A DNA stretch of 64,000 nucleotides from Acidobacteriaceae bacterium. GTDB lineage: Bacteria > Acidobacteriota > Terriglobia > Bryobacterales > Bryobacteraceae. Positions 8,566 to 18,322 of this stretch are shown piece after piece. The stretch's first letter is position 1; each line of letters begins with the position of its first letter. The translations under genes were made by a program, and so were the position numbers. The notes under the pieces were generated by a model that was given only the letters and a program-made list of their open reading frames with translations, did no database searches and was not told where the DNA came from. The stretch spans positions 22,381 through 86,380 of the forward strand of contig JAFAMD010000012.1 in NCBI GenBank assembly GCA_019233755.1. The letters are read 5' to 3'.

Positions 8566-10560
8566 ATGCCAACACAGCAGGACGGACGCAGAAGAGTCAT
8601 CATCGAAAGCGTTTCCCCGGAGATAGACGGCGGCAGATTTCCTGCCAAGCGGACTATCGGCGACACGGTGCACATCGAAGCCGACATCTTCACCGACGGC
8701 CATGACTCCATTGCGGCAGCCGTCCTCTACCGTCACGAAAGTTCGCCCGCCTGGCTTGAGCGGCCGATGAAGCCGCTGGTGAATGACCGCTGGGCCGGCG
8801 AGTTTCCGGTGTCTCAACTGGGCCGCTATCGCTTCACCGTGCATGGTTGGGTCGACCATTGGGAGACTTGGCGGCGTGATCTTCTCAAGCGCATTGCCGC
8901 CAACAGCGATACGCCTGTCGACTACCTGATCGGTGCGAATCTCATCAGCGAGGCAGCCGAACGCGCGAAAGGGCCCGATCACGATTGGCTCGAGCAGAAA
9001 GCCGGCCTTTTACGCACTGACAAAGATTCGGAGACGCGTCGAACCCTCGCAACCGATTCCGCTCTCGATGAAGTGGTTCTTCGCTATCCCGACCGCCGCT
9101 TTGCGACCGAATATGACCGCGAGATCATCATCGTGGTCGATCCCGTGCGCGCGCGCTTTAGTGCATGGTACGAGCTCTTCCCACGCTCCACTGCGCCTGA
9201 GCCCGGCCGGCATGGCACGCTGGCCGATTGCGAAGCGCGCCTGCCCGACATCGCGGAAATGGGCTTTGATGTCGTCTACCTTCCGCCCATCCATCCCATC
9301 GGCTCCACCTTTCGGAAAGGCAAAAATAATTCCGTGGTGGCCGCGTCCGACGATGTCGGCAGTCCATGGGCGATCGGGGCGCCCGAGGGTGGGCACAAGT
9401 CTGTCCATCCCGCTCTCGGCACCCTCGACGATTTCCGCCGCCTCGTCAAGCGTGCCTCCGATCTCAACCTGCAAATCGCCCTGGACATCGCCTTTCAGGT
9501 CTCTCCCGACCATCCCTACGTCAATGGGCACGAAGAGTGGTTTCGCAGTCGGCCGGACGGCACCATCCAGTACGCCGAGAATCCGCCCAAGAAGTATCAG
9601 GATATTTATCCCTTCGATTTCGAAACTCCGAAATGGCACGAACTCTGGCATGAGCTGAAGAGCATCTTCAAGTTCTGGATGGATCAGGGCGTGCGGATCT
9701 TTCGCGTCGATAATCCTCACACCAAGGCCTTCCCTTTCTGGGAATGGTGCATCACAGAGCTCAAACGCGAAGCTCCCGACGTTCTTTTCCTTTCGGAAGC
9801 GTTCACGCGGCCCAAAATTATGTACCGGCTCGCCAAGCTCGGCTTCAGCCAGTCTTATACCTATTTCCCGTGGCGCAACGCCAAATATGAGCTGCAGGCG
9901 TACTTGACGGAGCTCACCAAAACCCAGGTTCGTGACTATTTCCGCCCGAATCAGTGGCCGAACACGCCCGATATTTTGACTGAATTTCTGCAAATCGGCA
10001 GCCGTGCCGCCTTCGTAATCCGCCTTCTGCTGGCCGCCACACTTGGCGCCAACTACGGCATGTATGGCCCCGCATTCGAGCTGATGGAAAGCCGTCCGGT
10101 CCGGCCGGGCAGCGAAGAATATCTGGATTCCGAAAAGTATCAGATCCGCCATTGGGAGCTCGACCGCGCCGACAGCCTGCGTGAGCTCATCACGCTCGTG
10201 AACAGTATTCGCCGCGAAAATCCGGCGCTGCAAAACGACTGGTCTCTCGAGTTTCATCCGGTGGATAACGACCAGCTCATTTGCTACAGCAAGCGTTCCG
10301 AGGATGGCTCGAACCTTATCGTTACCTTGGTCAATCTCGATCCGCACTACAAGCAGGGTGGCTTTATCGATCTTCCTCTCGACCAGCTCAAAATCGACGA
10401 AAAACATCCCTATCAGGCAAACGATCTCCTCACCGGCGCGCGCTACGTTTGGACAGGCAGGCGAAACTATGTGGAATTGGACCCGGCCAGCGTGTCTGGC
10501 CACATTCTTCGCATCCGCCGGCGCCTCCGCGTCGAAACCGATTTCGAATATTTCCTCTGA
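8566..10560 (+). CDS. glgE: Alpha-1,4-glucan:maltose-1-phosphate maltosyltransferase
   Basis: GlgE extends alpha-1,4-glucan chains with maltosyl units from maltose-1-phosphate. The 664-residue protein has the full GlgE layout: an N-terminal DUF3416 domain (about 1-190), a GH13_3 barrel and a C-terminal beta domain. Signatures are FSAWYELFPRS, YLPPIHPIGSTFRKGKNN, VHPALGTLDDF, the nucleophile Asp near residue 382 in FRVDNPHTKAF and the acid/base Glu near residue 411 in FLSEAFTRP. It follows glgM by 49 bp; that spacer contains a short direct repeat of TGATTTGAA. The large minus-strand open frame across it is a shadow of its codon bias. The assignment is secure. Confidence 0.95.
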   Translation: MPTQQDGRRRVIIESVSPEIDGGRFPAKRTIGDTVHIEADIFTDGHDSIAAAVLYRHESSPAWLERPMKPLVNDRWAGEFPVSQLGRYRFTVHGWVDHWETWRRDLLKRIAANSDTPVDYLIGANLISEAAERAKGPDHDWLEQKAGLLRTDKDSETRRTLATDSALDEVVLRYPDRRFATEYDREIIIVVDPVRARFSAWYELFPRSTAPEPGRHGTLADCEARLPDIAEMGFDVVYLPPIHPIGSTFRKGKNNSVVAASDDVGSPWAIGAPEGGHKSVHPALGTLDDFRRLVKRASDLNLQIALDIAFQVSPDHPYVNGHEEWFRSRPDGTIQYAENPPKKYQDIYPFDFETPKWHELWHELKSIFKFWMDQGVRIFRVDNPHTKAFPFWEWCITELKREAPDVLFLSEAFTRPKIMYRLAKLGFSQSYTYFPWRNAKYELQAYLTELTKTQVRDYFRPNQWPNTPDILTEFLQIGSRAAFVIRLLLAATLGANYGMYGPAFELMESRPVRPGSEEYLDSEKYQIRHWELDRADSLRELITLVNSIRRENPALQNDWSLEFHPVDNDQLICYSKRSEDGSNLIVTLVNLDPHYKQGGFIDLPLDQLKIDEKHPYQANDLLTGARYVWTGRRNYVELDPASVSGHILRIRRRLRVETDFEYFL

Positions 10561-10593
10561 AGCGTCTCCTTTTCCGGAGGGTCGATATCTGTC

Positions 10594-12219
10594 ATGACGA
10601 GCGAAACACCGCGAATCGAGGTCGAATCCTGGAGCCAACCGCTGCCGGAAACCGTCGTCGGCCAGCTCGAGAAATTGCTCCCCGGCTATATCGTGAGCCG
10701 GCGTTGGTATCGTGCCAAGGCCCAGACCATTGAACAGCTCTCAGTGTCCGACGTGATCCCCGTCACATCTTCCGATTTTGTTCTGGCAATTGATATTCGC
10801 TATTCCGGCGATTCCTGTAGCACTTATCTACTCCCGATATCGCTCGAACCAGATCCGGCGGATCACGAGGTGCTTGCCTTTCTGCGCGGCCCCGGCGGCG
10901 AGCAGCGCGCTGTAATCAATGCGCTCGACGGCCGGCGGTTTCGCGACCTGATGCTGAAGGCCATCGCCTGCCAGTCAGTCTACGAAGGCCCGCGCGGCGT
11001 GCTCAAGACCTCTCAAACGAGCGCTCTTGGCGAATATTGCGGCGATACACTGCCGCCCCTTGAGAGTTTCGTCTCCCGCGCGGAGCAGAGCAACACCTCC
11101 GTTATTTATGGCGACCGTTTCATCCTGAAGCTCTTTCGCAAGATCGAATCGGGCATCAATCCGGATATCGAAATCGGCACCTTCTTGACGGAACACGGCT
11201 TCCGGCACACTCCTGCCGTTCTTGGCGCCTGTGAATACCGCACCCGCGATAACGGTGCCGTCTATGCCGTCGCTATTCTCCAGCAGTTTGTGAAAAACGA
11301 AGGCGACGCCTGGAAATACACCCTCGACTCGCTCCATGCCTTCTTCAGCCGCGCTCTTGCGCTCGGCGATAAGCCGGAGCTGTTCGAACTTGCCAACCGG
11401 CACCCGCTGGCCTTAATGGATCAGCCGCTCTCTCGCGAGGCGCGCGGCGTCTTGGGGGACTATCTTGCATCCGCCGAACTGCTGGGCAAGCGCACCGCGC
11501 AGTTGCACGCGGACCTGGCGGATCCCCGCGGCGGTCCTGACTTCGCGCCCGAGCCTGTGACCGGCCACGAGCGGCAGCGCGTGTACGAAGACATGCTGGG
11601 CGAAGCCCGGAACTCTTTCGAAACTTTGCGTCGCAAGCAACCCTCGCTCGGCGGTCCCGCCGCCGAAAGCGCACGCCAGGTCTTAGAGCTCGAAGCTGAA
11701 ATCACCGCGCGATTTTTCGCCCTTCGCGACTTTCCGCTGAGCACCCTCCGCATTCGTCATCACGGCGATTACCATCTCGGGCAAGTGCTCTTTACGGGCG
11801 AGGACTTCATGATCATCGACTTCGAAGGCGAACCCGCACGGCCGCTTTCCGAGCGCCGCTCAAAAGCCCTCGCCGTTCGCGATGTCGCCGGCATGGTGCG
11901 CTCTTTTGAGTACGCGGCCTTTGCCGCGCTGTTCGGGCAGATCGAGGGCGTGCCGTCTGATGCTGCCTCGCTCGCTTCTGTCGAGCGTTGGGCCGCCTTT
12001 TGGAATAGCTTCATCAGCGCTGCCTACCTTCGTTCCTATTTCGCGGAATCGCAGAACCTTCCGTTTGTGCCGGCTTCCGCGGAGGAACGCCGCATTCAGC
12101 TCGATGCGTTCGTTCTGCAAAAGGCACTGTACGAAGTGTCTTACGAACTGAACAACCGGCCGGACTGGGTCCGCATCCCGCTGCGCGGCATCCTGACCCT
12201 CATGCGGTCACTCCGATGA
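10594..12219 (+). CDS. mak: Maltokinase-like protein (Pep2/Mak family)
   Basis: By family this enzyme phosphorylates maltose with ATP to maltose-1-phosphate and so feeds GlgE. The 541-residue protein starts with a Pep2-type N-terminal cap (SRRWYRAKAQTIEQLSV) and carries the aminoglycoside-phosphotransferase-like kinase core: catalytic loop HHGDYHLGQVLFTG and metal-binding IIDFEGEPARPLSERR. In many bacteria this domain is fused or paired with trehalose synthase TreS; here it stands alone and no treS is in the window. A GGAGGG lies at 10575-10580, 13 bp before the ATG. Its position between glgE and glgB supports the role. It is also seen annotated as putative trehalose synthase. Confidence 0.88.
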   Translation: MTSETPRIEVESWSQPLPETVVGQLEKLLPGYIVSRRWYRAKAQTIEQLSVSDVIPVTSSDFVLAIDIRYSGDSCSTYLLPISLEPDPADHEVLAFLRGPGGEQRAVINALDGRRFRDLMLKAIACQSVYEGPRGVLKTSQTSALGEYCGDTLPPLESFVSRAEQSNTSVIYGDRFILKLFRKIESGINPDIEIGTFLTEHGFRHTPAVLGACEYRTRDNGAVYAVAILQQFVKNEGDAWKYTLDSLHAFFSRALALGDKPELFELANRHPLALMDQPLSREARGVLGDYLASAELLGKRTAQLHADLADPRGGPDFAPEPVTGHERQRVYEDMLGEARNSFETLRRKQPSLGGPAAESARQVLELEAEITARFFALRDFPLSTLRIRHHGDYHLGQVLFTGEDFMIIDFEGEPARPLSERRSKALAVRDVAGMVRSFEYAAFAALFGQIEGVPSDAASLASVERWAAFWNSFISAAYLRSYFAESQNLPFVPASAEERRIQLDAFVLQKALYEVSYELNNRPDWVRIPLRGILTLMRSLR

Positions 12220-12273
12220 TGGAATTTTCAACCGGGCTCTCGCATCATTCTTTTCTGACCAACCTCATTCCCC

Positions 12274-14175
12274 ATGGCAACCTCGACCAGAATTCTGAAT
12301 GAAAACGACGCTTACCTTTTCCAGGAAGGTACCCACGCCAAAATGGCGGAGGTTCTCGGTGCGCACTTTCGAAGCGACCAGGGCGGGACGCAATTTGGGG
12401 TATGGGCCCCCAATGCCCGCTCTGTATCGGTCATAGGCGACTTCAACGCTTGGAACCAAGACGCCCATTCGCTTTCACGCGAGGCTGCCGGGATCTGGCA
12501 GGGGTTCGTCCCCGGCGCATACCCGGGAGCGCATTACAAGTACCACATCGTGTCGCAGAATAAGTACGTCGTCGATAAGGCAGATCCCTACGGCTTCTTT
12601 CACGACACGCCGCCGCGCACCTCCTCCATCATCTGGGACCTGGGTTACGAGTGGCACGATCAGGAATGGATGGCACGGCGGGCAGCCGCCAACAGCCTCG
12701 CCGCTCCGATTTCGATCTATGAAGTCCACCTTGGCTCCTGGCACACCGTCGCCGCGGAAGGCGATCGCCCCCTCACCTACCGTGAACTCACGGACCAGTT
12801 GATTCCTTACGTGAAGGAAATGGGGTTCACGCATGTCGAATTCATGCCCGTCATGGAGCACCCCTTTTACGGCTCTTGGGGCTATCAGACTACCGGCTAC
12901 TACGCTCCCACTAGTCGCTATGGAACCCCGCAGGATTTCATGTACCTCATCGATCGCTTTCATCAGGAGGGCATTGGTGTCATCCTCGATTGGGTGCCGT
13001 CGCATTTCCCGCAAGACGAGCACGGCCTCGGCTTCTTCGATGGCATGCACGAATACGAGCCCGCTGATCCGCGCCGCGGCATCCATCCGGATTGGAACAG
13101 CTTTATCTTCGATTACAGCCGCGGCGAAGTGCGCAGCTTTCTTCTTAGCAGTGCCCTGTTCTGGCTCGATAGGTACCACGCCGACGGCCTTCGCGTGGAT
13201 GCCGTTGCCTCCATGCTCTACCTCGACTACTCGCGCAAGGCGGGCGAGTGGGTGCCGAACCAGTACGGTGGCCGCGAAAACCTCGATGCCATCGCCTTCC
13301 TTCGCCGTTTGAATGAGGACGTCTACCGGGTGCATCCCGATGTTCAAACCATCGCCGAGGAGTCCACCGCCTGGCCCATGGTTTCAAAACCCACCTACAT
13401 CGGCGGCCTGGGTTTCGGCTTCAAGTGGGACATGGGCTGGATGCACGACACGCTCTTATACATTTCGCAGGATCCCTTCTTCCGCAAGTACCACCACCAC
13501 GAACTGACCTTCCGGCTCGTCTACGCCTTCAACGAGAACTTTGTACTGCCTCTCTCGCACGACGAAGTCGTATACGGCAAACGATCGCTCATTAACAAAA
13601 TGCCTGGAGACGACTGGCAGAAATTCGCCAACCTGCGATTGCTGTTCGCTTATATGTGTGCCCAGCCCGGCAAGAAGTTGCTCTTCATGGGCGGCGAGTT
13701 CGGCCAGTGGAGTGAGTGGAAGCACGATGGCAGCCTTGATTGGAATCTGCTCCAGTGGGATACACACGCTGGTATCCGCCTCCTGGTAGGCGACCTGAAC
13801 AATCTGTACCGTTCCGAAGTGTCCCTCCACACCTCGGAGAACACCTCCGCCAGCTTCGAATGGATCGACGTGCACGATGCCGAGAAAAACGTGCTCAGCT
13901 TCCTGCGCAAGGGCCGCAGCGAGGACGAACGCATCGCCGTCGTCTGCAATTTCAGCCCGGTCCCGCGCGCCAACTATCGAATCGGCGTGCCGGCCAAAGG
14001 TTTTTGGAAGGAGATTTTGAACACCGATGCGCGCCAGTACGGCGGCACCGGGCGCGGTAACTTCGGAGGCGTCGAAACCGTGCCTATTCCTCTGCACGGC
14101 CGAAATTATTCGCTGACCATCGATCTTCCTCCGCTTGCGGCCGTTTTCTTCCGCCTGGATGTGTCCGCATCCTGA
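12274..14175 (+). CDS. glgB: 1,4-alpha-glucan branching enzyme
   Basis: GlgB introduces alpha-1,6 branches into the glucan built by GlgE. The 633-residue protein has a CBM48 domain (about 25-130, with [20 protein letters not shown]) and a GH13_9 catalytic barrel. Conserved regions are [34 protein letters not shown], the nucleophile region [11 protein letters not shown], the acid/base region IAEESTAWP and [12 protein letters not shown]. It is slightly shorter than E. coli GlgB, lacking the extra N1 domain. It is the last gene of the glucan operon. Confidence 0.96.
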   Translation: MATSTRILNENDAYLFQEGTHAKMAEVLGAHFRSDQGGTQFGVWAPNARSVSVIGDFNAWNQDAHSLSREAAGIWQGFVPGAYPGAHYKYHIVSQNKYVVDKADPYGFFHDTPPRTSSIIWDLGYEWHDQEWMARRAAANSLAAPISIYEVHLGSWHTVAAEGDRPLTYRELTDQLIPYVKEMGFTHVEFMPVMEHPFYGSWGYQTTGYYAPTSRYGTPQDFMYLIDRFHQEGIGVILDWVPSHFPQDEHGLGFFDGMHEYEPADPRRGIHPDWNSFIFDYSRGEVRSFLLSSALFWLDRYHADGLRVDAVASMLYLDYSRKAGEWVPNQYGGRENLDAIAFLRRLNEDVYRVHPDVQTIAEESTAWPMVSKPTYIGGLGFGFKWDMGWMHDTLLYISQDPFFRKYHHHELTFRLVYAFNENFVLPLSHDEVVYGKRSLINKMPGDDWQKFANLRLLFAYMCAQPGKKLLFMGGEFGQWSEWKHDGSLDWNLLQWDTHAGIRLLVGDLNNLYRSEVSLHTSENTSASFEWIDVHDAEKNVLSFLRKGRSEDERIAVVCNFSPVPRANYRIGVPAKGFWKEILNTDARQYGGTGRGNFGGVETVPIPLHGRNYSLTIDLPPLAAVFFRLDVSAS

Positions 14176-14231
14176 AGAAGAGCATCCCGATGAAAAGCAA
14201 CGTCCGTGATATACTCCCGCAGGTACACTAC

Positions 14232-15227
14232 ATGCGAAGAGCCTGGTGTTTGCTATTTTCCGCCGCACTTCCCGCGGCCATTATTTCTATGACAGGGTGT
14301 GCTGGTTCTCCCCATGAGCCCACAGAGAAATACATCCTCGTCGCCGACAATACAAAGATTCCTTACTGGCAAACTGCGCTGCAGGGTCTGCAGCATGCCA
14401 CTGCCGAGATGAAGGTCAAATCGGAGATTCAGGGACCTGACGGGCATGATCCCCAGGGCGAACGCGACGCCTTTAAGCGCGCCGTCGCCGAGAAGCCTTC
14501 GGGCATCCTCGTCTCTGCCGCTGATTCCAGCCTTCTGGGACCGGATATCGATTCCGCCATCGAGCAGGGTATTCCGGTTATTACCATCGATTCCGACGCC
14601 CCTGAAAGCAAGCGTCTGTTCTTTGTCGGAACAGACAACTTCAACGCCGGCATGATCGGTGGAAAAATGACTGCCAAGCTGCTCAACAACAAGGGCAATG
14701 TTGTCATTTTCACTATCCCTAGCCAGATGAATTTGAAAGACCGCCTGGCCGGCTATCAGGCCGCGTTTGCCGATCATACGCAGATCACCGTTAAGCAGGT
14801 TGTCGATATGAATGGCAACTCCGACGTTGCTTTCGATGCAGCCAAAAAGCTGATCGACTCGAAGGATAAGCCGGATGCCTTTATCTGCCTCGAAGCGCTG
14901 GCTTGCCCGGCAGTCGCCGATGTAGTAAACCGCGCCAGCCTGGGCGGCAAAGTTACCATCGTCGCGATGGATACGGATCCCGGCACCGTCGATTGGGTCA
15001 ACAAAGGCGTGATTTCCGCCACCATCGCCCAGCGGCCCTGGACGATGGCCTATTACGGTACAAAGCTCGTCGATCAGATTCACCACAACCCGCCGAAGCC
15101 GCTTGCCGGTAACTGGAAAGAGAACGTGTTCTCTCCGCTTCCAACGTTCGTAGATACCGGCACATTCGTGGTCAACAAACAGAACGTGGCCGGCCTGTCC
15201 CAGCAGCCCCCAACCGGCGGCCAATAA
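14232..15227 (+). CDS. Periplasmic sugar-binding lipoprotein (LacI/RbsB-type), orphan
   Basis: A periplasmic-binding-protein type 1 fold lipoprotein of 331 residues, counted from the ATG at 14232, which opens directly on the signal peptide MRRAWCLLFSAALPAA. The 42 bp upstream ATG at 14190 would add a non-signal tail. A lipobox-like SMTGC places the lipidated Cys near residue 23. The body shows TKIPYWQTALQGLQ, AEKPSGILVSAADSSLL, IPVITIDSDAPESKRLFFVGTD and ATIAQRPWTMAYYG, typical of ribose/xylose-type binding proteins. No ABC permease or ATPase gene is next to it. A clear paralogue lies at 54708-55709. It may bind a sugar related to the neighbouring glucan pathway, but that is only context. Confidence 0.85.
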   Translation: MRRAWCLLFSAALPAAIISMTGCAGSPHEPTEKYILVADNTKIPYWQTALQGLQHATAEMKVKSEIQGPDGHDPQGERDAFKRAVAEKPSGILVSAADSSLLGPDIDSAIEQGIPVITIDSDAPESKRLFFVGTDNFNAGMIGGKMTAKLLNNKGNVVIFTIPSQMNLKDRLAGYQAAFADHTQITVKQVVDMNGNSDVAFDAAKKLIDSKDKPDAFICLEALACPAVADVVNRASLGGKVTIVAMDTDPGTVDWVNKGVISATIAQRPWTMAYYGTKLVDQIHHNPPKPLAGNWKENVFSPLPTFVDTGTFVVNKQNVAGLSQQPPTGGQ

Positions 15228-15244
15228 TCCCTAAATTAATCCCT

Positions 15245-15290
15245 AAATGGGGACGGTCGCACATTTTTTCCGATCCCCCTCGGAAAACCG
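15245..15290. repeat. 46-bp dispersed hairpin repeat, copy 2
   Basis: Second copy of the element at 6414-6459, differing at three positions, all T to C. Here TTTTCCGA and TCGGAAAA form a perfect 8-bp stem with a 6-base loop, so one substitution relative to copy 1 turns a G-T pair into a G-C pair. It starts 17 bp after the stop codon of the binding-protein gene and is preceded by two copies of an AATCCCTAAAT-like unit (15229-15248). Confidence 0.8.
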
Positions 15291-15328
15291 CTACCGCCGC
15301 TCCCTAAAGCACGCCTAACGGAAAAAGC

Positions 15329-15366
15329 GAGAAGGGCAGCCCGCTGCAATGCGGCTTGCCCTTCTC
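15329..15366. terminator. Strong stem-loop, probable bidirectional terminator or structural element
   Basis: GAGAAGGGCA (15329-15338) and TGCCCTTCTC (15357-15366) are perfect inverted copies. CCGC/GCGG (15341-15344 and 15351-15354) can extend the stem internally. A GAAAAA run lies before it on the plus strand, so it could act as a minus-strand terminator; on the plus strand no T-run follows, so plus-strand termination is less certain. Confidence 0.55.
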
Positions 15367-15485
15367 AGTCATTCTTCGTTAGAGCCGGCGCGTTATACAC
15401 GGGTTAGCTAACCCACGCGCCGCTCGGCTGGCACGTTATGCGGCTAGATAGATAGCAAACGTGATAAAACTACTTTGGACTTGCC

Positions 15486-16304
15486 ATGAAGTGTACGGCG
15501 CCCGCTCTCGCCACCTGCCTTATCCTCGGCGCGATCCTATCGCGGGCCAACCCCGTCCAGGAACCCCAGTCTGTTCCGGACAGCGCCGAGCAGCAGCGTT
15601 TGCTGGCGGTTATGCACCGCTACGCATCCCAATACGTCGCCAACCTTCCGAATTTCATCTGTCAACAGGTCACGCATCAATTTGAAGCCGGCCGCAAAGC
15701 GAAGCACTGGCACAAGGGCGACACTCTCGCCTATAAGCTCGTCTTCAACGAGGGCAGGGAAGAGCGCACAGTCGAGTTCGTCAATGATAGGCCGGTCCGG
15801 GGCGCCGGTTTCCGCTACTGGCGTGCTCCCCTCACCAGCGAAGGTGAATTCGGCATGTTGATCGAAACCGTTTTCGGTGACTCGAGCGCGGCCCGCTTTA
15901 GCTGGAACCGCTGGGACACCATCGATGGCCAATCCGTGGCGGTGTTCGACTACGCCATCGCCCGCGACCACTCCACGCTCAGCCTTAGCCTGAGCGATAT
16001 AGCCAGAGCAGTCGTGGCCTATCACGGCTCCATCTACGCCGATCCCCAATCCGGAGCCATTCGCCGCATCACCAACGCAGCCGACGACATCCCGCCCGAG
16101 GTCCAGACCCGCAGTATCGGCACCACCATCGACTATGCCGAAGTCGACATCGCTGGCCGGCGATATCTCCTGCCCGCCACCGCGGTGGTCGCTCTCACCA
16201 CCGACTCCAGCAACATCCGCAATGAAATCTCTTTCCAGAGCTACCGGAAGTTCGAAACCGAGTCGCGTATTACCTACGCCGCAGGCGCTTCACCGGAACA
16301 ATAA
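15486..16304 (+). CDS. Secreted protein of unknown function
   Basis: I do not recognise a named family. The 272-residue protein has a probable signal peptide (MKCTAPALATCLILGAILS) and then a soluble domain. The text RYASQYVANLPNFICQQVTHQF is the kind of opening I associate with lineage-specific secreted proteins of Acidobacteriota. The remainder is beta-rich (VEFVNDRPV, FSWNRWDTIDGQSVAVFDY, YHGSIYADPQSGAIRRI), reminiscent of LolA-like or outer-membrane-lipoprotein-sorting folds. That resemblance is weak. The gene is monocistronic, following the stem-loop at 15329. Confidence 0.75.
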   Translation: MKCTAPALATCLILGAILSRANPVQEPQSVPDSAEQQRLLAVMHRYASQYVANLPNFICQQVTHQFEAGRKAKHWHKGDTLAYKLVFNEGREERTVEFVNDRPVRGAGFRYWRAPLTSEGEFGMLIETVFGDSSAARFSWNRWDTIDGQSVAVFDYAIARDHSTLSLSLSDIARAVVAYHGSIYADPQSGAIRRITNAADDIPPEVQTRSIGTTIDYAEVDIAGRRYLLPATAVVALTTDSSNIRNEISFQSYRKFETESRITYAAGASPEQ

Positions 16305-16356
16305 AGCTGCCCGTCTCCGATTCGTGCCCACTCGCGTGAACTCGTGGCGCGCCCTG

Positions 16357-16695
16357 CTAGTCGTCCCGCCCATGCGCATACGCCGGCGGTGCTGTCGCTT
16401 CCACCGCTTTGAAGTGCTCCTTGATCCGGTAGGTGTGTTCCGCGCCTTTGGGCACCACCCATGAATCCCCAGCCTTCAATTGGATCGTCTGCCCTTCTAT
16501 CTCCAGTTCCGCGGTACCCTCAATCACATACCCGACCGTCTCGTACTCCCGCCGTGCGTGGTCCTCTTTCTGGTGCCCCGGTTCCACATCCCACAACCGC
16601 ATCGCCACGAACTTCCCTGAAGCAAGATATTTCTGCCCAAGCTTGCCGTGTGGCGAAAATTTCGAATCTACTTTCGTTACCGTTGTGTCGCTCAT
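16357..16695 (-). CDS. Small single-domain cupin
   Basis: A 112-residue cupin_2 protein. Motif 1 is around GHQKEDHARREYETVGYVIEG and motif 2 around KAGDSWVVPKGAEHTY. The metal site seems partial: His and Glu are present in motif 1 but the canonical HxH is replaced by DHARRE. It lies 108 bp downstream of the Gfo/Idh/MocA gene on the same strand. The substrate is unknown. Confidence 0.8.
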   Translation of the reverse strand: MSDTTVTKVDSKFSPHGKLGQKYLASGKFVAMRLWDVEPGHQKEDHARREYETVGYVIEGTAELEIEGQTIQLKAGDSWVVPKGAEHTYRIKEHFKAVEATAPPAYAHGRDD

Positions 16696-16803
16696 GCCCG
16701 GTTGGATGCTCCTTTCGCTCCGCCGTCAGACACCTCTCTCGCAAATGCCATCTCACGCGAAGGCGAACGTTCACGACTCGCCCTCGCGTCGCGCTGCTCG
16801 CCG

Positions 16804-18249
16804 CTACACTTGCTCCGGAACCACAAACGGAGCCCTGTACGTCCCCCTCAACATCTCCGTCGCCTCCGTGTCGTTGATCACCGATTCCGTCTCCGGATCG
16901 AAGTGGATCGTCCGCCCCAGCCGGTACGAAGCGTTCGCCAGGTGCACCAGCGTCGTCGAGAGATAACCTTCCTGAATCGGCGCGTGCAGGTTCGCCGCGT
17001 TCCGGCTGCGCACACACTCTATGAAGTTGACGAAGTGTTCGTTCCCCGTGCGGGTATGCTGTTGCGGCCCCGCCTCGCCCTCGGCGCCCAGCCAGCTTCG
17101 GTACGAATCGTAATTCGATATCGCCAGATACCCTTTTGACCCGTAATATAGGTTGCCGATGGTCGAAGGCTTGCCCGACGCCGGACCTAAGCTTTTACTC
17201 GCCTTCGCTGGCGCCTTTGACGCTGCAGTCAGTCCGGCTTCGGGCACATCGCCGCTGCCAAACTCCCGGGTGCCGATGCCCGCTTCATGATTCGTCATCC
17301 AGCCGCGCACCTCGAAGTTCATCATCTTCGTGATGCCCTCCGGAGTTCGGAACTCATACGCCACCGTGACCACATTGGGCGTCTGCTGGTCGTCGTCAAA
17401 CAGGAAATGTCCGCCGATCGCGGTGATCTTGTTCGGCAGTCCCACTCCCAGCCCCCAGCGTGCCAGGTCCAACTCGTGGATGCCCTGATTGCCCAGGTCG
17501 CCGTTGCCCGTGTCCCAGATCCAGTGCCAGTTGTAATGGAAGCGATTCTTCGTAAACGGCTTCAGCGGCGCCGGCCCGGTCCATAGATCGTAATGAACTC
17601 CCGGCGGCACCGGTTCCGGAAGCGCATGCCCAATCGTGTCGCGCCACTTGTAGCACAACCCGCGCGCCATGTAGACATTTCCGATCAGTCCGGAACGCAT
17701 CTGGTCCATCGCCTCCAGGATGGCGGCGCTTGACCGGCACTGGCTCCCGTGCTCGCAGATCACCTTGTACTTTTCTACCGCCTTCACCAGTTGTCGGCCT
17801 TCCCACCAGTTGTGCGAACACGGTTTCTCGATGTAGATATCTTTGCCGGCCTGCGCGGCCCAGATGCCCATCAGAGAATGCCAGTGGTTCGGCGTCGCAA
17901 TGGAGACTGCATCGACGTTCTTGTCTTCGAGCAGCTTCCGCACATCGATGTACGTCTGCGGCTTTTTGATTCCCATCTCCTCGGCATCGGCCAGTCTTTT
18001 GCGAAGAACGTTCTCGTCCACATCACAGAAGTACGCAATCTCCACGCCCGGTATATGCTGGTACCCTCTGACGTGATCCCACCCGCGCCCCCGCACTCCG
18101 ATCACCGCAATGCGGATCCGGTCATTGGCTCCGCGCACCTGCTTGGCCGACGCGGCGGTCGCCAGACTCGCGGCTGCAGCCGTTGTCGCTTTCAAAAACT
18201 CACGGCGCGCTGGTTTCTCTAAGTCCTCTTGCAAAATCCTACCTCCCAT
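16804..18249 (-). CDS. Tat-exported Gfo/Idh/MocA family oxidoreductase
   Basis: A 481-residue NAD(P)-dependent oxidoreductase of the long, Tat-exported type found in Planctomycetes and Acidobacteriota. A twin-arginine signal is visible (ARREFLKATTAAAASLATAASA). The Rossmann fold follows (IRIAVIGVRGRGWDH, AYFCDVDENV, VSIATPNHWHSLMGIWA), with the family EKP motif in YIEKPCSHN and then the C-terminal substrate domain. These enzymes act on sugars or glycosides in the periplasm. The first codons upstream of the Tat motif are uncertain. The substrate cannot be assigned. Confidence 0.9.
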   Translation of the reverse strand: MGGRILQEDLEKPARREFLKATTAAAASLATAASAKQVRGANDRIRIAVIGVRGRGWDHVRGYQHIPGVEIAYFCDVDENVLRKRLADAEEMGIKKPQTYIDVRKLLEDKNVDAVSIATPNHWHSLMGIWAAQAGKDIYIEKPCSHNWWEGRQLVKAVEKYKVICEHGSQCRSSAAILEAMDQMRSGLIGNVYMARGLCYKWRDTIGHALPEPVPPGVHYDLWTGPAPLKPFTKNRFHYNWHWIWDTGNGDLGNQGIHELDLARWGLGVGLPNKITAIGGHFLFDDDQQTPNVVTVAYEFRTPEGITKMMNFEVRGWMTNHEAGIGTREFGSGDVPEAGLTAASKAPAKASKSLGPASGKPSTIGNLYYGSKGYLAISNYDSYRSWLGAEGEAGPQQHTRTGNEHFVNFIECVRSRNAANLHAPIQEGYLSTTLVHLANASYRLGRTIHFDPETESVINDTEATEMLRGTYRAPFVVPEQV

Positions 18250-18322
18250 GCAAAACTATCAAACTCGAATTACACCCGCGCAGCCCGTGCCCGATGACAC
18301 GTAAATTTGCGATCCTGCAACT

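Noticed and set aside
9010..10638. A 542-codon open frame on the minus strand opposite glgE
   Set aside because: It has no recognisable motif and mirrors the third-position GC bias of the well-supported glgE gene; the same applies to the long antisense frames opposite glgB, the binding protein at 14232, the kinase at 1877 and the TonB receptors.
15425..15445. TGGCAC-N-GC pattern upstream of the secreted protein gene as a possible sigma-54 promoter
   Set aside because: The -24-like and -12-like elements are one base off the strict spacing, and the TTGC part is missing.
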